In this document: piece by piece, positions 1 to 13,202 of the stretch
Layout of the letters: the number at the start of each line of letters is the position of its first letter
Numbering within the stretch: the first letter of the stretch is position 1
Assembly: GCA_905250885.1 (NCBI GenBank)
Contig: CAJNOQ010000144.1
Coordinates: forward strand, 1-64,000
Length of the DNA: 64,000 bases
Source: Didymodactylos carnosus
Taxonomy: Eukaryota; Rotifera; Eurotatoria; Philodinida; Philodinidae
Direction of reading: 5' to 3'
Notes under the pieces: model-generated
Databases searched by the model: none
What the model was told of the DNA's origin: nothing
The model's input: only the letters and a program-made list of their open reading frames with translations
Made by a program: the position numbers and the translations under genes

Positions 1-28
1 ATGCATTCTGGTATTTTTTGAGTGAATA

Positions 29-231
29 ATGAAATTTTTCAATAGTAGGTGAAAACAGGTGGAAAATCGTAGTTTTTGAAAAACTTGGTTTTCACCAGCT
101 TCTTAAATCTTTTTCTAAAAACAAATAGTGCCATGACATTCAGTGTGGCCGATTATCTATGTTCCATCTAATTCCCAAGTTACAAAAAGCCAGTAGACAC
201 CAGTCCTGGAGCTGCCAGGAAATCCAATACC
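29..231. repeat. 203-bp direct repeat, copy 1
   Basis: This stretch recurs in the same orientation at 681-883, offset by exactly 652 bp with no gaps and about nine mismatches (roughly 95% identity by eye). It starts with ATGAAATTTTTCAATAGTAG and ends near GGAAATCCAATACC. No long ORF, terminal inverted repeat or target-site duplication was seen. It may be a dispersed repeat family or a local tandem-type duplication with a 450-bp spacer. Confidence 0.9.
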
Positions 232-680
232 GATTCAACACTTTTTTGTAGCGGAATTCCAGCATGCTTACTCTTCTGGACAATTTGGTAAGAGCTTTTC
301 AAAAATACTTTTTCTTTCTTCAGCTAACCACGCGGAAAAATAAAAGTTGTAAACCCTATAACTTCGAGAGAAAATATTTTCTATGAAAAAAAGTTCAGGA
401 TATATGTAACTAAACGAGCTCTACAACATATCTCAAAATGAGGGAAAGTTGCTCCCTTAAACCTGACATTCGTTGAGCTCTTTCTGCTAACGTTCCGTTA
501 ACAACCGTCTATTCCTTAACATCCTTAGCGTTTAAAAGCCTTTCATTACCACTTTACTGCCATCCGCCAGAAGTTACACTTAGATGCTCCTATACTTCAA
601 ATTTTTTAGCTCATGGATATTAGCATATAGTGCAAATACTCTTACTTATCTTTAGTACTTCTGATGCTATTAATGTTAAA

Positions 681-883
681 ATGAAATTTTTCAATAGTAG
701 ATGAAAACAGGTGGAAAATCGTAGTTTTTGAAAAACTTGGTTTTCACCAACTTCTTAAATCTTTTTCTAAAAACAAATAGTGCCATGACATTCAGTGTGG
801 CCGATTATCTATGTTCCATCTAATTTTCAAGTTACCAAAAGCCAGTAGACACCAGTCCTGGAGTTGTCAGGAAATTCAACACC
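681..883. repeat. 203-bp direct repeat, copy 2
   Basis: Second copy of the repeat at 29-231, same orientation. The differences are scattered single substitutions with no indels, so the duplication is fairly young or has been homogenised. The 449-bp spacer between the copies is not itself repeated. Confidence 0.9.
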
Positions 884-3341
884 ACACCTAAATCGCTATA
901 AGATATGCACTTTTTTTCTATTTTCTCTCTAATTTTTCTCCGGTTTCGGATTTAGATTTGCGTTTTCCATTGCCAGTTATTAAAGGAACCCATCATCCCA
1001 CTAATTCTATTGTGTAAAATCACGGGGGGAGGCGTCCGAACGTGGACTATGTCTCTACTCGGAGAACAGTCCGTAGAAAAAATAAATACAGCATCTTGTA
1101 GTGCTTGAAAAGCTCTTTCGAATGATGTATTTCATGACCCCTTTCACTCTACTATTAATTTCAAAAATAAACTGAAATGGTCCATCTTGATTAAAATCAA
1201 TAATAATTAGCACTAATTAGTGATTGAACATGTATGACATTATGATCTATCTTAATTTCTTGAAGTATATTGTAACTATGGAGCATATACTATGCCCCTG
1301 CATCATAGCGATGACTTCTAACATAAACTTAAAATTTTATAACTCAGCCACTCATAAACTGATCGGTACAACATTTTGTGGATATATGTATTTCAGTGTC
1401 CTCTACAAAGTGAGATAGGTCTGAAGGCACATATGGGGGGGCGGAGAATAGATTACCCCCCTTAAAATCGTCTTGTATTAGCATATTTCATAAATTTCCG
1501 ATGAGGTCAATATTCTAATCCTATGAGAAGAATGAGACAGATGATAGTGACATGTCACCAGATGGCGATAAATGTATGTATGTATAAGTGCAAAAAGTTT
1601 GAATATATGCATATTTGACCTAATTCAGATTTTGATTGCTAATCTGTGTAAGCCTGTTTCTTTAAAAGTACAGTGAAATGAGCTACAGTTGCATTTTCAA
1701 AATTTTTGTAGTCACTCTACGTTACTCTTATCATATGTTCTCTAGTCAACTATTGTATTTTTCCCCACTACAATATAAAAGCATCCTTAAAAAAAGCAAA
1801 CTGCCATACACGGAACTTTTTAAACAAATAGACCGTATGGTTGGTTACTTTTAGAAAGATATGAACAAAAAAAGCATAAGTCAGTTTATCTTCAGTGACA
1901 GCGTACGATGAATTTTGGCACTTTTTTTTCTTTTGAAACCTTTAACACACTCTGTAATATATAATAATCACGGTCTCCTTAAGTGCTTTCCAAACGTAAT
2001 TAAAATCAACTATTATCAAAGAGTTAGTTAATCATAAGGAAAGGTACATTTATTTTCTCATTCGTATAAAAATCAAACATGCTTTCGTTCTTTGGTAGAG
2101 TCCAATTTTTTTTTTCTACAACATGATTTTTTCCGGAATGTATGTATAATCGAGAAAAACGGTGAACGCAAGTGAATAATTGATTGATTAAGTGATCAAA
2201 TGAGTAATTGAGTGATTAATTTTTCAATTAATTTCTATTATACAGAAATATATTGTCTATATATAAAAGTTCTTCAATCGAAACTTTCTCTAACTGCCGA
2301 TGTTTTTTTTCTTTTTGTATATGAATCGTTTTCACCTTCTTCAGTACAATTGTGCAGATATTGTCGCCAACGGGTACTATTTTCAATTAAGTAAAAAATT
2401 TTCGGAGAAAAATATAGATTAGAATTGTATCTTACCTTGAATTTCTTCTATACGATTCATTGTACACAGACCATATCTTTCAACTTTTGTGAGTTATGTG
2501 TATTTTCACTTTTGGAATATCATTCTGCAGGAGCTGACAATTTGAATTTCGACAGAATTTGATATATCAGTTATTCTCATTGTTTTCCCATATTCGTTAT
2601 CGACGCATATTTTTATATTTTTCTCTGTTAGTCCATTAGTTTACCATGCAACTCAGTGCATCTCTTTGGATAAAAATCAGATAGAAGCAACAAAACTATA
2701 CACCATTTTGTTTTTAAATATTATATTAATTAGTGAACACCAATGTTTACTGTTGAACAAAGATTTTAGATAGCGGGAACAACGTCTTACGCATACGTCC
2801 AAGTTCTTCAGTTTTTTTAACCAGTATAAGTGTATCGTTTATCCGATGAAATGTTGCTCATTCTTTTATCTAATGAATCATTTCTGGACATATATTTCGT
2901 AGAAAACATGACAAAGCATGACAGGATATATTCAAATTTACATACAACAAAATAAACCATTTTAAATTTCAATTGTTTTGACAAGTTATAGAATCTACAC
3001 ATATCGAGAGATTTAAATGACAAAAAAAAACGAGAACACAGTTAATTATATTGAACAGTGAGAACACAAAAAAAGAATGTGTTATGCATACAACAACAAA
3101 ACACGAAAGTTTATCTAATCTGCCAATAGTCAGAGAAATAATGAGCGAGAGAGAGAGAAAGACAGATTTTTTTTTTAGTTTTCTTTATTACAATTCAATT
3201 CTGTAATAGAAAAAAATTCAACAAAAAAACAAATAAAAACAAAAAAATTAATCTGATAAAAGCCGAAAAAGTGAGAAACAAAATAATATTCTCGATTTAT
3301 TCAATAACAATAGCAAGCATACAAGTACATATTGATTTGTA
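884..3341. other. Non-coding AT-rich intergenic DNA
   Basis: No coding exon could be supported. Short ORFs here (the longest is under 75 codons) have no recognisable domain and look like chance openings. There are two small G-rich patches, near 1024-1034 and 1434-1443. The right end lies downstream of the ISWI stop codon and presumably holds its 3' untranslated region and polyadenylation site. Confidence 0.6.
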
Positions 3342-6300
3342 TTATTTTTTCTTTCGTTTAGCCGGTGAACTAGCAGCGGGTGTTATAAATGCATCGGGTT
3401 TTCGTTTTTGACTACCATTGCTCTAAATACAACAGAAAGACGAGGTTAACGAATTAATTGAAACATTTTATGAATATTTAAAACTAACCTTTGATATTGT
3501 AGTTGATTGTGAATTCGACATATTTGGCTTTGATCGTCCTTTTTTCTTTTCAGCACGCTCTTTTTCTTCTAATTCTTGTTCTCGTTCAATAAATGTAATT
3601 AAAGTATTACATCGACGTTGTAATTCCTGTAAACAAACGATGAAAGTACATTAGTTCAAAAACATCCTTTTTCTTTTGTATCGGATACAGAGAATTAACG
3701 TACCATTGATGTACGTGATTTTAAAAACCAATCAAAACGAAATTGTGGCGATTGTCTAACGGCATAACGTAATTCTTCATAAACATTTTCTTTATCAAAG
3801 CCAAGCTTATGAAGCATACATAATAAAAATCGATCTTCTTCTTCAGTATAATTTTTTCCCTTATTTGTACCGTATTGAATACGTAGTTGATGAAATGGTG
3901 CTTTATAACGTGCCATCTAAAAATAACAAAAATAAATAAATACATAAAAACTATTTAAATATAAATGAACTTACTTTTGTATCAAGAGCTTTTTTAATAC
4001 TAATGCGTCGATGTATTTTTGTTTCACCACGTTCAATTTGCGCCATAATACGTTCGATATCGGTTAATTCATGACAACGATCCCAAAAAATTCGTGCATA
4101 AGCCATAACTTCTTCTGGCGTTTTACCTTCAACATCTTTACATATATTTTCTAAATCATCCCGGCCATATTTTTCATTTGCCTTAATAAATTGATTAAAA
4201 TCACGTTTTGTCCAATTTGTAAAACCTTGTTGTAACAATTGTTCTTTTTCATATTGTTCATCTTCATTTAACGATTCAGATTCATCAATTTTCTTTTGTT
4301 CTTCTTGCTGTTGCTGTTTACCTTCATTTTCATCTAAATCTGGATCACGTACAGCTTTATAACCTATTTGCTTTCGATATGCATAGATTTCACGATCTAA
4401 TAATTCAAATAATCTTGGTGGAAAAAACTACAATTACAAAATAAATTATTTAGCTAATTAGTTCGCTGATAAAAATGTCTGAAAATACCTGAAAATCTTG
4501 TACATTTGGTTGACGTGGTGGTCGTGGTGCTTTTGGTGCACGTGGTTCTGTCATTCGTAGTGCTTCACGAAAATAAGCATCAACAGCGTAATTCGCCTTA
4601 CGTTCACGTTTTGGTGGCTAGAAATTCAGATAGAAATGAAAAAATTCAACTGCAGATACGTACGCATAGTCGTTATACCTCAATCCATTTAATACCAAGA
4701 CCAGACGATTGTTTTTCACGATAATCTTCGCCTTCAAATTTATAAATAGAGCCAGTTTCTTTTCCATCACCATCAGTTGTATCCGAATTATCAATGGTAA
4801 ATTTTCTCAACTGATTTTCGCCCAATGCTTCAAATTTCTTTCGTGATTCTTGCGTTTTTTGTTCACCTTCAGCTAAAACCAAATCAATATCTTTGTCTAA
4901 TTCACTTTCGCCTTGTTTCGATGAGAATACATGTGATGCTCCATGACGAATCATTGATAACATTTCATCTTTTCCTAATTTTGTCGATGCATCTTGTAAA
5001 CGTCCTTGTTGAATAACAACATGATCAAGACGTAATTTCATTTCAGCACGTTCACAAATTCGTTCTTCAACGGTATGTTCAGTTATCAAACGAAATACAC
5101 GAACCTGAAAATAAACATTTCAAACTAGATGCAATTAAAATTCAATAAAAAAATGTTCAACTTACGGTTTTTGTTTGTCCTATTCGATGCGCTCTATCAG
5201 TGGCTTGTAAATCAACTTGAGGATTCCAATCACTATCGTATAATACAACAATATCCGCTGTTGCCAAATTGATACCTAGACCACCAGCTCTTGTACTTAA
5301 CATGAATAAAAATTTTGTACTACCGGGTTTATTATAAGCATCGATCGACGCTTGACGATCCTCATGTGATGTTTGACCATCTAATCGACAATATTCAAAA
5401 TTTCTCCATATACAATAATCTTCTAATATATCCAACATTCTCGTCATTTGACTAAATAATAAAACACGTGATCCTTGTTCTTTAAGTTTAATCAATAATT
5501 TATCTAAAATAACCATTTTTCCACAATTTTCAATTAAATGTTTATCAGTTGTATATGGTGGACCAGGTTCAGCTCCATCAAAAATATCTAAATAAAAGTA
5601 AAAACAAAAACGTTTTTACACTACTGTGATTAGAAAACATTGATATTACACCTTACATGGATGATTAGCACATTTTCTCAATTGCATCAAAATATTTAAC
5701 AGACGAACTTTATCTAATTTTCCGCTTGCACTATTCAATATATCAATATCTTTCATTAAAATTTTTGTATACCATTGTCGTTGAAGAGGTGCAAGACCAA
5801 CATATAATTTTGTCTCAACTTTTGGTGGTAATTTTTTTTCAACATCACTCTTTAATCGTCTTAATAAAAATGGTTTCAGGATACCATGTAAACGTGAAAC
5901 TAATTCTGTATCATCTGCAAGACATTTTTGTGTATCAAACCAGGCATTAAAATCATCAGCCGAATCAAATACATCGGGTAATAAAAAATTCAGAAGTGCC
6001 CATAATTCATGAAGATTATTTTGTAATGGTGTGCTACAAAGAAATAAAATGAGATCATTTAATGGAACGCTTATTCACCCATAAATGATTTATTTTACCC
6101 AGTAATTAATAAACGATTTGTTGATTTTAATAATCGAACCATTTTACTTAATTTTGATTGTTCATTTTTGATTCGATGTGCTTCATCAATACAAATATAA
6201 CGCCAGTTATACTTTTTCAATATAGCACTTTCACGTAATACACATTCATAAGATGTTACTAACACATCCCAATCATCAGGTTCTATTTCTTCTCGAATAA

Positions 6301-7899
6301 TACGATTACGTTCTTCTTGTAAACCAATTAAACAAACAGGTTTTAATGATGGTACCCAACGTTGAAATTCATTCATCCAATTTTGTAATGTTGATTTTGG
6401 TGCTATGACCATATGAGGTGAACCAGCATCACGATAATGTTTCATATAACCAAGTAATGATATTGTTTGCAGTGTCTTGCCTAGACCCTAAAAATTACAC
6501 TTTTGTTTAACAGTAATAATTATCAAATAAAATGCCTTTTTTCTTGGGTTTATTCTCGAATCAGCGCTTCTTATAGAAAATAGCTCTACGAAATGCATAC
6601 ATTTCAAGACAGATCGTGATTAATGCGAGAAGAAAAAAAGAAATACACTTTTCTACAACTTCCGGATAAATCCTAGGAGAAACATAACTGCTCACCATTT
6701 CATCAGCTAAAATACCATTGATACCATTTTCATACAATGAAATCATCCAGTTGAGACCTCGTACTTGGTAATCGCGCATTTCGCCACCTTTTACAACTAC
6801 AAAGTAAGAATAATAATAAACATATGTGTGCTAATTCACTATATATTCCACTTACACCATGGTGATTCATCAAATCTTGTTATATCCGGTTTTTCTGAAT
6901 CTTTTGCATCATGCAATAATTCTTCATCTTCCTCTTCTTCGGTCATCTAAAATAAGAAGCAATTGTTATAGCACAAATATTAGCTGATATTAATTTATAA
7001 ATTTACTTACACGATGACGATGACTAAAAAAATTTGAAAAACACAAAAATATTTAGTGCCTCACTTGTGTACAAGTATTATTTAATACTTACTCTCCACT
7101 AGAGATTGATTTTTGTTTTTCTGCTTTGACTGGCAATTTCATTTTTAACGGTGATGATTGACCTTTATGATGTTTATTTAATGTACCATCTTGCACGAAA
7201 TGTGAAAATATTTCTGTTTGTTCAAGTAAGTAATTAAAACGTTTGGCTTGATCTTGATTCTGAATTTGATTAAAATAATAGCAATCTATAGAAAGAAGAA
7301 ATTAAAACGAATCTATGCACGTACAAGTCGGCTTTGATAAACAGGATCAAGGATTGGACGCTCTTGTTTTGGTTTTGGTTTCTTTTTTGATGTTGTATAT
7401 TCTTCATCATCATCTTCTTCGGGTAATGGATCATCGACCCCACCAAGCTCGCTCTTAAAAACCAATTATAAGTGTTTACACATAGTTTGCAAAGGAGAGC
7501 TTTGCAAAAAATATTCAAGGTCAAACTTAATTTTGTCACTCCAGTTCCCGATCAAGAAACAAAATGTTTGCTACTTTAGCTACATTCGAATTTTCGCTAT
7601 TTTTGCACAAAAAATTTGTTTTTAAGGTGCAAAATAAGGAAAAACCCGTCGACAGATCCAGTTCTTTAATGACCAACAACAGGTCTGGACCCCCAAAAAC
7701 ATGTACTCGCACATCTGTAATTGAGAACTACCTCCAATTCATCAGCATCTTTTTCTTCTAGTTTTTCTTTTTGACGTTTGACAACAGAAGTACGTTTTGA
7801 AGAAGCAGTTGCCGATGTACTAGGATTATTTGAATTCACTTCCGAAGAAGCATTTGTTGATGCTGTGACACCATTTTTGTCACTTAGGTTTTCACTCAT
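3342..7899 (-). CDS. SMARCA5: ISWI-type chromatin-remodelling ATPase (SMARCA5/SMARCA1 orthologue)
   Basis: SNF2-family motor of ISWI nucleosome-sliding complexes, acting in the nucleus. About 14 exons, starting [10 protein letters not shown] at 7899 and ending PAKRKKK at 3342. In order: an acidic, Ser-rich N-terminus; an AutoN-like basic patch (HRHR) followed by an acidic EEEEDEELL segment; helicase entry [11 protein letters not shown] near 6779; Walker A (ADEM-GLGKT) interrupted by an intron of about 200 bp; motif II DEAH near 6165; motif III near 6100; helicase C domain with [15 protein letters not shown] and motif [13 protein letters not shown] near 5170; then the HAND region, a SANT domain ([12 protein letters not shown]) near 4215 and a SLIDE domain ([20 protein letters not shown]) near 3850. 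The order and the length of about 1,000 residues match animal ISWI. All ATPase motifs look intact. An acceptor-like AG lies 24 nt upstream of the ATG. SMARCA1 and SMARCA5 are vertebrate paralogues, so the symbol denotes the family. Confidence 0.97.
7011..7023 (-). other. 13-nt microexon of the ISWI gene encoding the AutoN-like HRHR patch
   Basis: Thirteen bases (TCATCGTCATCGT on the minus strand) sit between a TTTTTTTAG acceptor and a GTAAGT donor. The preceding exon ends with two bases, GA, of a split codon, so the join reads GAT CAT CGT CAT CGT and continues in frame into the exon at 6946 (ATG ACC GAA). The result, DHRHR followed by [11 protein letters not shown], lines up with the basic patch plus acidic helix (RRRTEQEEDEELL-like) of animal ISWI proteins. 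Skipping it would shift the frame. Confidence 0.8.
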
Positions 7900-8645
7900 G
7901 TTTTTTTACGTTCTTCGTTTAATCTAAAATGAAAAGATACAAAAAACTGATAAATTACACTCATTGAAGAATCAAGCACACACATATTTATATATGTGTA
8001 TTCTTTTCATTGCTGGTAATAAATTTTTTTCTAAACGATTTTTCTGTTTGAGTAGCTAGTTAATGATAGAATCAATAAATATTGGTATTTCTTATTAAAT
8101 ATTTAGGTCTCTACTCGTAAAGCATGTTCATCAATTTTGTATTCGACTCAGAGAAGAAATCGAACGATAAATAAGTCTTTTAATAGATTTTATCGAATAT
8201 AAACACTCACTTCGTTAATATAATTAAACAAAAATCGTAGAAAATAAATTAGACCTTTAGAAGATAGTAAAAAAATAGTTGTCATATGGAACAACAATAA
8301 CAACAACAACAAATATGAAATTCATTTAATGCAAAAGCAAGTATAACAACGATAAACAATCTTAGGGAAAAGTAGGATGATAAATGTCAAGTATGTTAAG
8401 ACTATTTGTGAAAGACAGTAGGTGATTAGATTATTATATTATACAAAAAACCAATTTTTGGAAACTGTAGAGAAAATAAAAAACTCTTGTATTTATACAC
8501 ATACATATATATATATATTGTAAAACCAAGTAGGCACCGCACCAATAATCATATTTATTAAAATTACAAAAATAGAAAAAAAAAAAGATGTAAACAGGAA
8601 CGACTAGAGTGATATTTGGAAAAAATATATTCAGTAATAAACAAT
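7900..8645. other. ISWI upstream region / NCLX downstream region
   Basis: No coding sequence was seen. Positions 7900-7923 precede the ISWI ATG and abut a pyrimidine-rich AG (minus strand), so the proximal part is probably a 5' leader exon or trans-splice site followed by promoter or intron DNA. The rest is AT-rich with an (AT)-rich patch at 8507-8519 and lies downstream of the NCLX stop. Confidence 0.5.
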
Positions 8646-11457
8646 TCAGAAAATAACTTTAACTTCAATTAATATGGCCATCGTTAAAAATATTACATAA
8701 TAAACAACAAGCACAAAGCCAAACCATCGACTATAATTAAATTTATTTAATGGAATAAATATGAGGGTAGCAACCAAACTTCCAAATAGAAAATAAGCTA
8801 TAAGATTTTGTAACGCTGATTCTTTTATCTAAAATAAATAAATTGTTTAATTATAGGCATGTTACTAGAATTTCTATAAATTTGTTTTTTATTTCGTCTC
8901 AAATGAATCAATACTGACCTCAAACGGTGCTCCATTTCGAATTGTAACAATAGAAAATGGAATTCCAAGACCAATTAAAAAGTCTAGTGTTATTAAGTTA
9001 AAAGAAATATATTTTTATATTTTTTCATGTTGTCGAAGTGTAGGGGGATGATATCAATGGAATATAATATCATCTGTGGAGATCGACACTCGTTTTATGT
9101 TGCGTAATATAAAATATCGTTAATCTATTTTAAGAGTTAACAATTAATTTCTTGGCTAATGCACGAAGAAATATATCACGCGAACTGAACAAGATTCGAA
9201 CATCAAACGTCATGTTTTAGAATCCAGTTAGTTAGTCACGAAGCTATTCTTGAATATTGAAATTTAGAAAGAAAAGGATACTCATTAATGGTCCACCGTA
9301 ACAAGCTGAAATACCCATATTTGGATAGCCTTGTTTTGCTGATACAACATTAGAAACATAATCTTAAATGAATAATACAATTGAAATAAAACAGAGTATT
9401 CACTGATTTTTACGTTAGATATACTCACCACTGAGACTATTTCCCCATGCTAAAAATGTTAATCCAACTATTGTATTGCTAATATTAAATACAATACCAA
9501 ATGCTGTGAGAAGATTAACAATTTCATTTGCAATTGAATAAACCCATACAACAGATACAGAAAAAGCAAGGAATGCAAATGCCTAAAAAAGGTGAGTAGA
9601 TAAGATATGAGTATATTTACAATTACGCATCATACCGAGTGCAAACGAGGTTTTGAATGATAATCAGTTAAAATAAGAACAACAAAACACAGTATTGTAC
9701 CCAATATGAGGACAATTGCCCAAATAGGAAATACATGATTGATTTTAGCAAATCCAACTATAGAAAATAATCATAAGAAACTTGAATGACTAAGTAGATG
9801 AACTTACTTTGGGTTAATAAAGAGATTGCTACTGGTCCAGAAACAAGATGAAATGAATTGAGTAATTTATTCCAATTATGTTCTGGTTTTTCATAGTCAA
9901 CTATGGGCGTTGTAAAATGTAGAATAATATTTACAGGCATCTGAAAAAAACAAATATACGAACGGTTGCATCTACAAGAAATAAAGTTTGATATTCAGTT
10001 TTACCTTGATTACGGTTAGAACTTTACTTAGGCAATTTTGTTCTGCCCATGGTGTATCCTCATTTGGAAGAAACGCTTTTCGCAATGACAACGCAAATGT
10101 TACATCGGGTTGAACATAACTATCATCTGGTAAACAATTACCGACAATGCCATTGCCGGCTTGGTTATCATTTATCGATTCGCCATCAACGTGTATTGAT
10201 CCTAAAAGAGAAAAAAACACACGTTTCTATTCATGTCAATAATTCTCAATGCTAAGTCTAGCTTACCATAATTTGTTCGATTTACTGATCCTGCAGCTTC
10301 CGTTTGTAAAGCTTGTAGCAGAGCTCTTTGTTCTTTTATTCGACGATTAATGAAATACCCGCCAATAAGAACAATCAAATAAATAATGTAAAGAACGATA
10401 AAACCTTAAAGAATCAAACGTTTTTGTGAATATCAGAACGAAGAGAGTAAATTATGCCAAATACATACGTACTTAAACTTTCGTAAACGTAAATTCTTCC
10501 GTCATACATGATATAATAGGCAGCAAATGCAGCTACCAAGAAAAAGATTATATCACGTAATAAAGGACGTTGAATAGACCGAAAAGGTGTCAATAATCCA
10601 ATTGTTCCAGCCACGACAGTGGTAACAAAAACTCCAGCACCTTACAAAACAACAATATTCATAAAACAGGCATATTCGAAAAGAAATTTCGCTATTACCG
10701 AAGAGAGCACCAAACGCTAAACCAGCATCTCCATCCTTCGCACTTAGTACGGCGGCTGTTGCTGAAAAGATATCTGGTGCACCGTTGCCAAATGCCAAAA
10801 ATGTAACACCCTATAGATTTTTAAAAATTCTTAAAGTAAAGGTAATAAAAGATCTTTTCAAAAATATTTACGGCAATATTCTCTGATAAATTCATAATTT
10901 TGGCGATAACACGTAGAGCAGGGCAAAAACTAAAATAAATAAAAAGGAAAGATTGATATAAAGAAATTCTATAAAATCTAATTTTACATACTAAGCGTCA
11001 GCTGTAACACCCAATGCGATAAACAGAACGATTAGCCATAAAATCTAAATAGAATAATCACAATAAATAACGCCAACAAAAGGTACAGACACACTAACAC
11101 TCATTCTCGAGAAATTATTATTAGTCGAGCAAACAAGTCTCAGTCATCATTTCTACTTGTTTTGTCATCTCTAATATGAAATCGAATGTTGTGTTTCGCT
11201 TGGAAAACCATTCGAGTTTTCTGCTCCAAATTGACTTACCAATACGATAAAACCCAAAGCTTGTAATTTTTCCCCAATAATGCAAAACAAAAATACAAGA
11301 TAATATCCACCATCAAAGTGGCAATCCTTCGCTGTTTTTATAAAAGAACAGGTGTCATTGTGGAATTGATGGTATTGACGACACTAATTAAAAAGATAAA
11401 TAATAAAGCTTAATACACTATTATGAGTTTTTAACTTACATCGTAGTCTGCTGACAT
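8646..11457 (-). CDS. SLC8B1: NCLX-type mitochondrial Na+(Li+)/Ca2+ exchanger (SLC8B1 family)
   Basis: Cation/Ca2+ exchanger; in animals this clade exports Ca2+ from the mitochondrial matrix in exchange for Na+ or Li+. Around ten exons. It starts MSADYD at 11457, then an exon with the CxF...DCHFDGGYY pattern that marks the NCLX N-terminal segment. Alpha-1 repeat: GVTADA followed by VTFLAFGNGAPDIFSA near 10800, where NCLX has GNGAPD. A hydrophilic loop (about 10250-9960) contains acidic and Ser-rich sequence. Alpha-2 repeat: TIVGLTFLAWGNSLSD near 9470-9430, then QGYPNMGISACYGGP near 9340. It ends with hydrophobic helices and IEVKVIF at 8646. The frame stays open from the ATG back to an acceptor 27 nt upstream, so an additional upstream exon carrying a mitochondrial targeting sequence is possible. 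NCKX-type exchangers are the nearest alternative, but the alpha motifs fit NCLX better. Confidence 0.9.
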
Positions 11458-13202
11458 TTTGCGTTCAGTTAAAATACAAAGTATCTAAAAGTACAAGGAG
11501 AAATGTTTCATCAGTACAATTCTATGTCATCTTATATTTTTTCTTCGGTTACTGAAACTATCAGTAATCTTAATAATATGCAAAGAATGCAATTCGTAAA
11601 CATCTGTCACTGTCGTCTGATACAAGTGTAACTAAGTTCATACAGTAATGATGGCCACATATTTTTATTTAAAAACTCCAGGATCCTCAAATAAACAAGT
11701 TGCAGTTATTTTCTATTAGCGTGCACGTTTCCTTCCTTGAACAGTATGACTAATATTATAAAACAATGTTTAGCAAGCACTATATTCAAAAGTTGAGATA
11801 GAGTTAAATGCAGAAATTAAGCGCAAGCTTCTACTACCAGTGCTATTTTTCATTCTTTATTCTGCTTATAGAGTTTTGCGCTTAAGTTGATATCTAACTT
11901 ATTATCTTGACCCTATTGTACTATATTTATTTTTTTTGTACTTGTACTATAATTTGATGATGAATACCCTTGTGAAAAGAAAAGAAAATGCCCGTGACTC
12001 ATTTGCTCGTCAGTTGGTAAAAAAGTCGAGAAATAAAAAACATAACAGATTCCTCCATTGTAACGAGGCCAAAAATCTGACGGTACCACTTTGTTTCATG
12101 CCCAAATTTTACAAAATTCATACCGTCATCATTCTATTTTATACATAATTTCAGAAGAAGTCTAAGTTATTATGATCATTTATATACTGATGGTAGAAAA
12201 AGATTAAAGATTTTTGTTTCAACCTGTTAGGTCTGAGTTCGTTCAGTTCAATTCTTTTCGTATCAAGAAAAATCTTAAAGCAAAGTCATTCGTGGTTGCA
12301 TACAGCTTCATTTTATTAGGATAATGGATGGTATGGATGCTGATGGAAATTTATTTTGCACTGAGATAATCTTTCGATAGTATGTTCTTTTTGTTTATGT
12401 TAGTAATATGGTCAATATATAGAAAAAGATAGATAGTCTTTTACATATTTATTTTAAAAAAGCTCAAAAAAAACTTTTTAGTTTAGAACGAAAAAAATAT
12501 TTTGTATTGTATTCACGGTGTTTCTTTAATAAAATTCATTTTCAAATTAGAGATGTCGTACATAGTAGATATTCGTCGTATATTTAAAAAAATAGAATTT
12601 CTTTGTAAAAAAGAAATTTCTTTATTTCTGATTGGTCAGTACCGTCATTTTCTCTTGTAAATTAATAATCTTGATAATAAGTTAAGTTTCATGAAAGCCA
12701 TGGCATGTCTATTGGCGAAAGATTATTGTAAACTTTTTTAGAGTGTGCCTAACTAAAACGTTAACTTTTGCTAAAGATTGTCTGCCAAAATTTAAATTTC
12801 TTTGTAATCATCGGAAAAAAATAGGATTTACTAACCAGATGGGGCTAGACGCGGTTGTATTGTGTTCAATAATAAAAGATGACGCAGTGCTACGCGGTTT
12901 GAAAAACAGGCGGTAATAATTACGTCTTCTCTATAAACCAAAGATTTTATCAATATTTATTTTATCAATAAAGATTTTTTGAGTTGAAACATTTATGAAT
13001 ACCACTACGATTTTTAACCTCGGTTAATGAGACTTAAATGTTAAACAATTCTTGTTCTTAAGATGCACAGAATTCAAACTTCGAATGAAACTTATTTTTG
13101 ACTTTTCCACATATCATTCGATTTTTTTCGAGAATTTGACGTTGATCACGAATATAAGTGACCCTATTTTTTGAAAAAAATTTTACCGGTCGAAAAATCA
13201 GG
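11458..13202. other. NCLX upstream DNA, no gene seen
   Basis: AT-rich DNA without supportable exons. A pyrimidine-rich acceptor (minus strand) lies 27 nt upstream of the NCLX ATG. ORFs such as 11936-12148 are short, basic and without recognisable domains. Confidence 0.5.

Noticed and set aside
9030-9096. Small imperfect palindrome (TGTCGA ... GATGATAT) in an NCLX intron
   Set aside because: Arms are short and poorly matched; no target duplication found.
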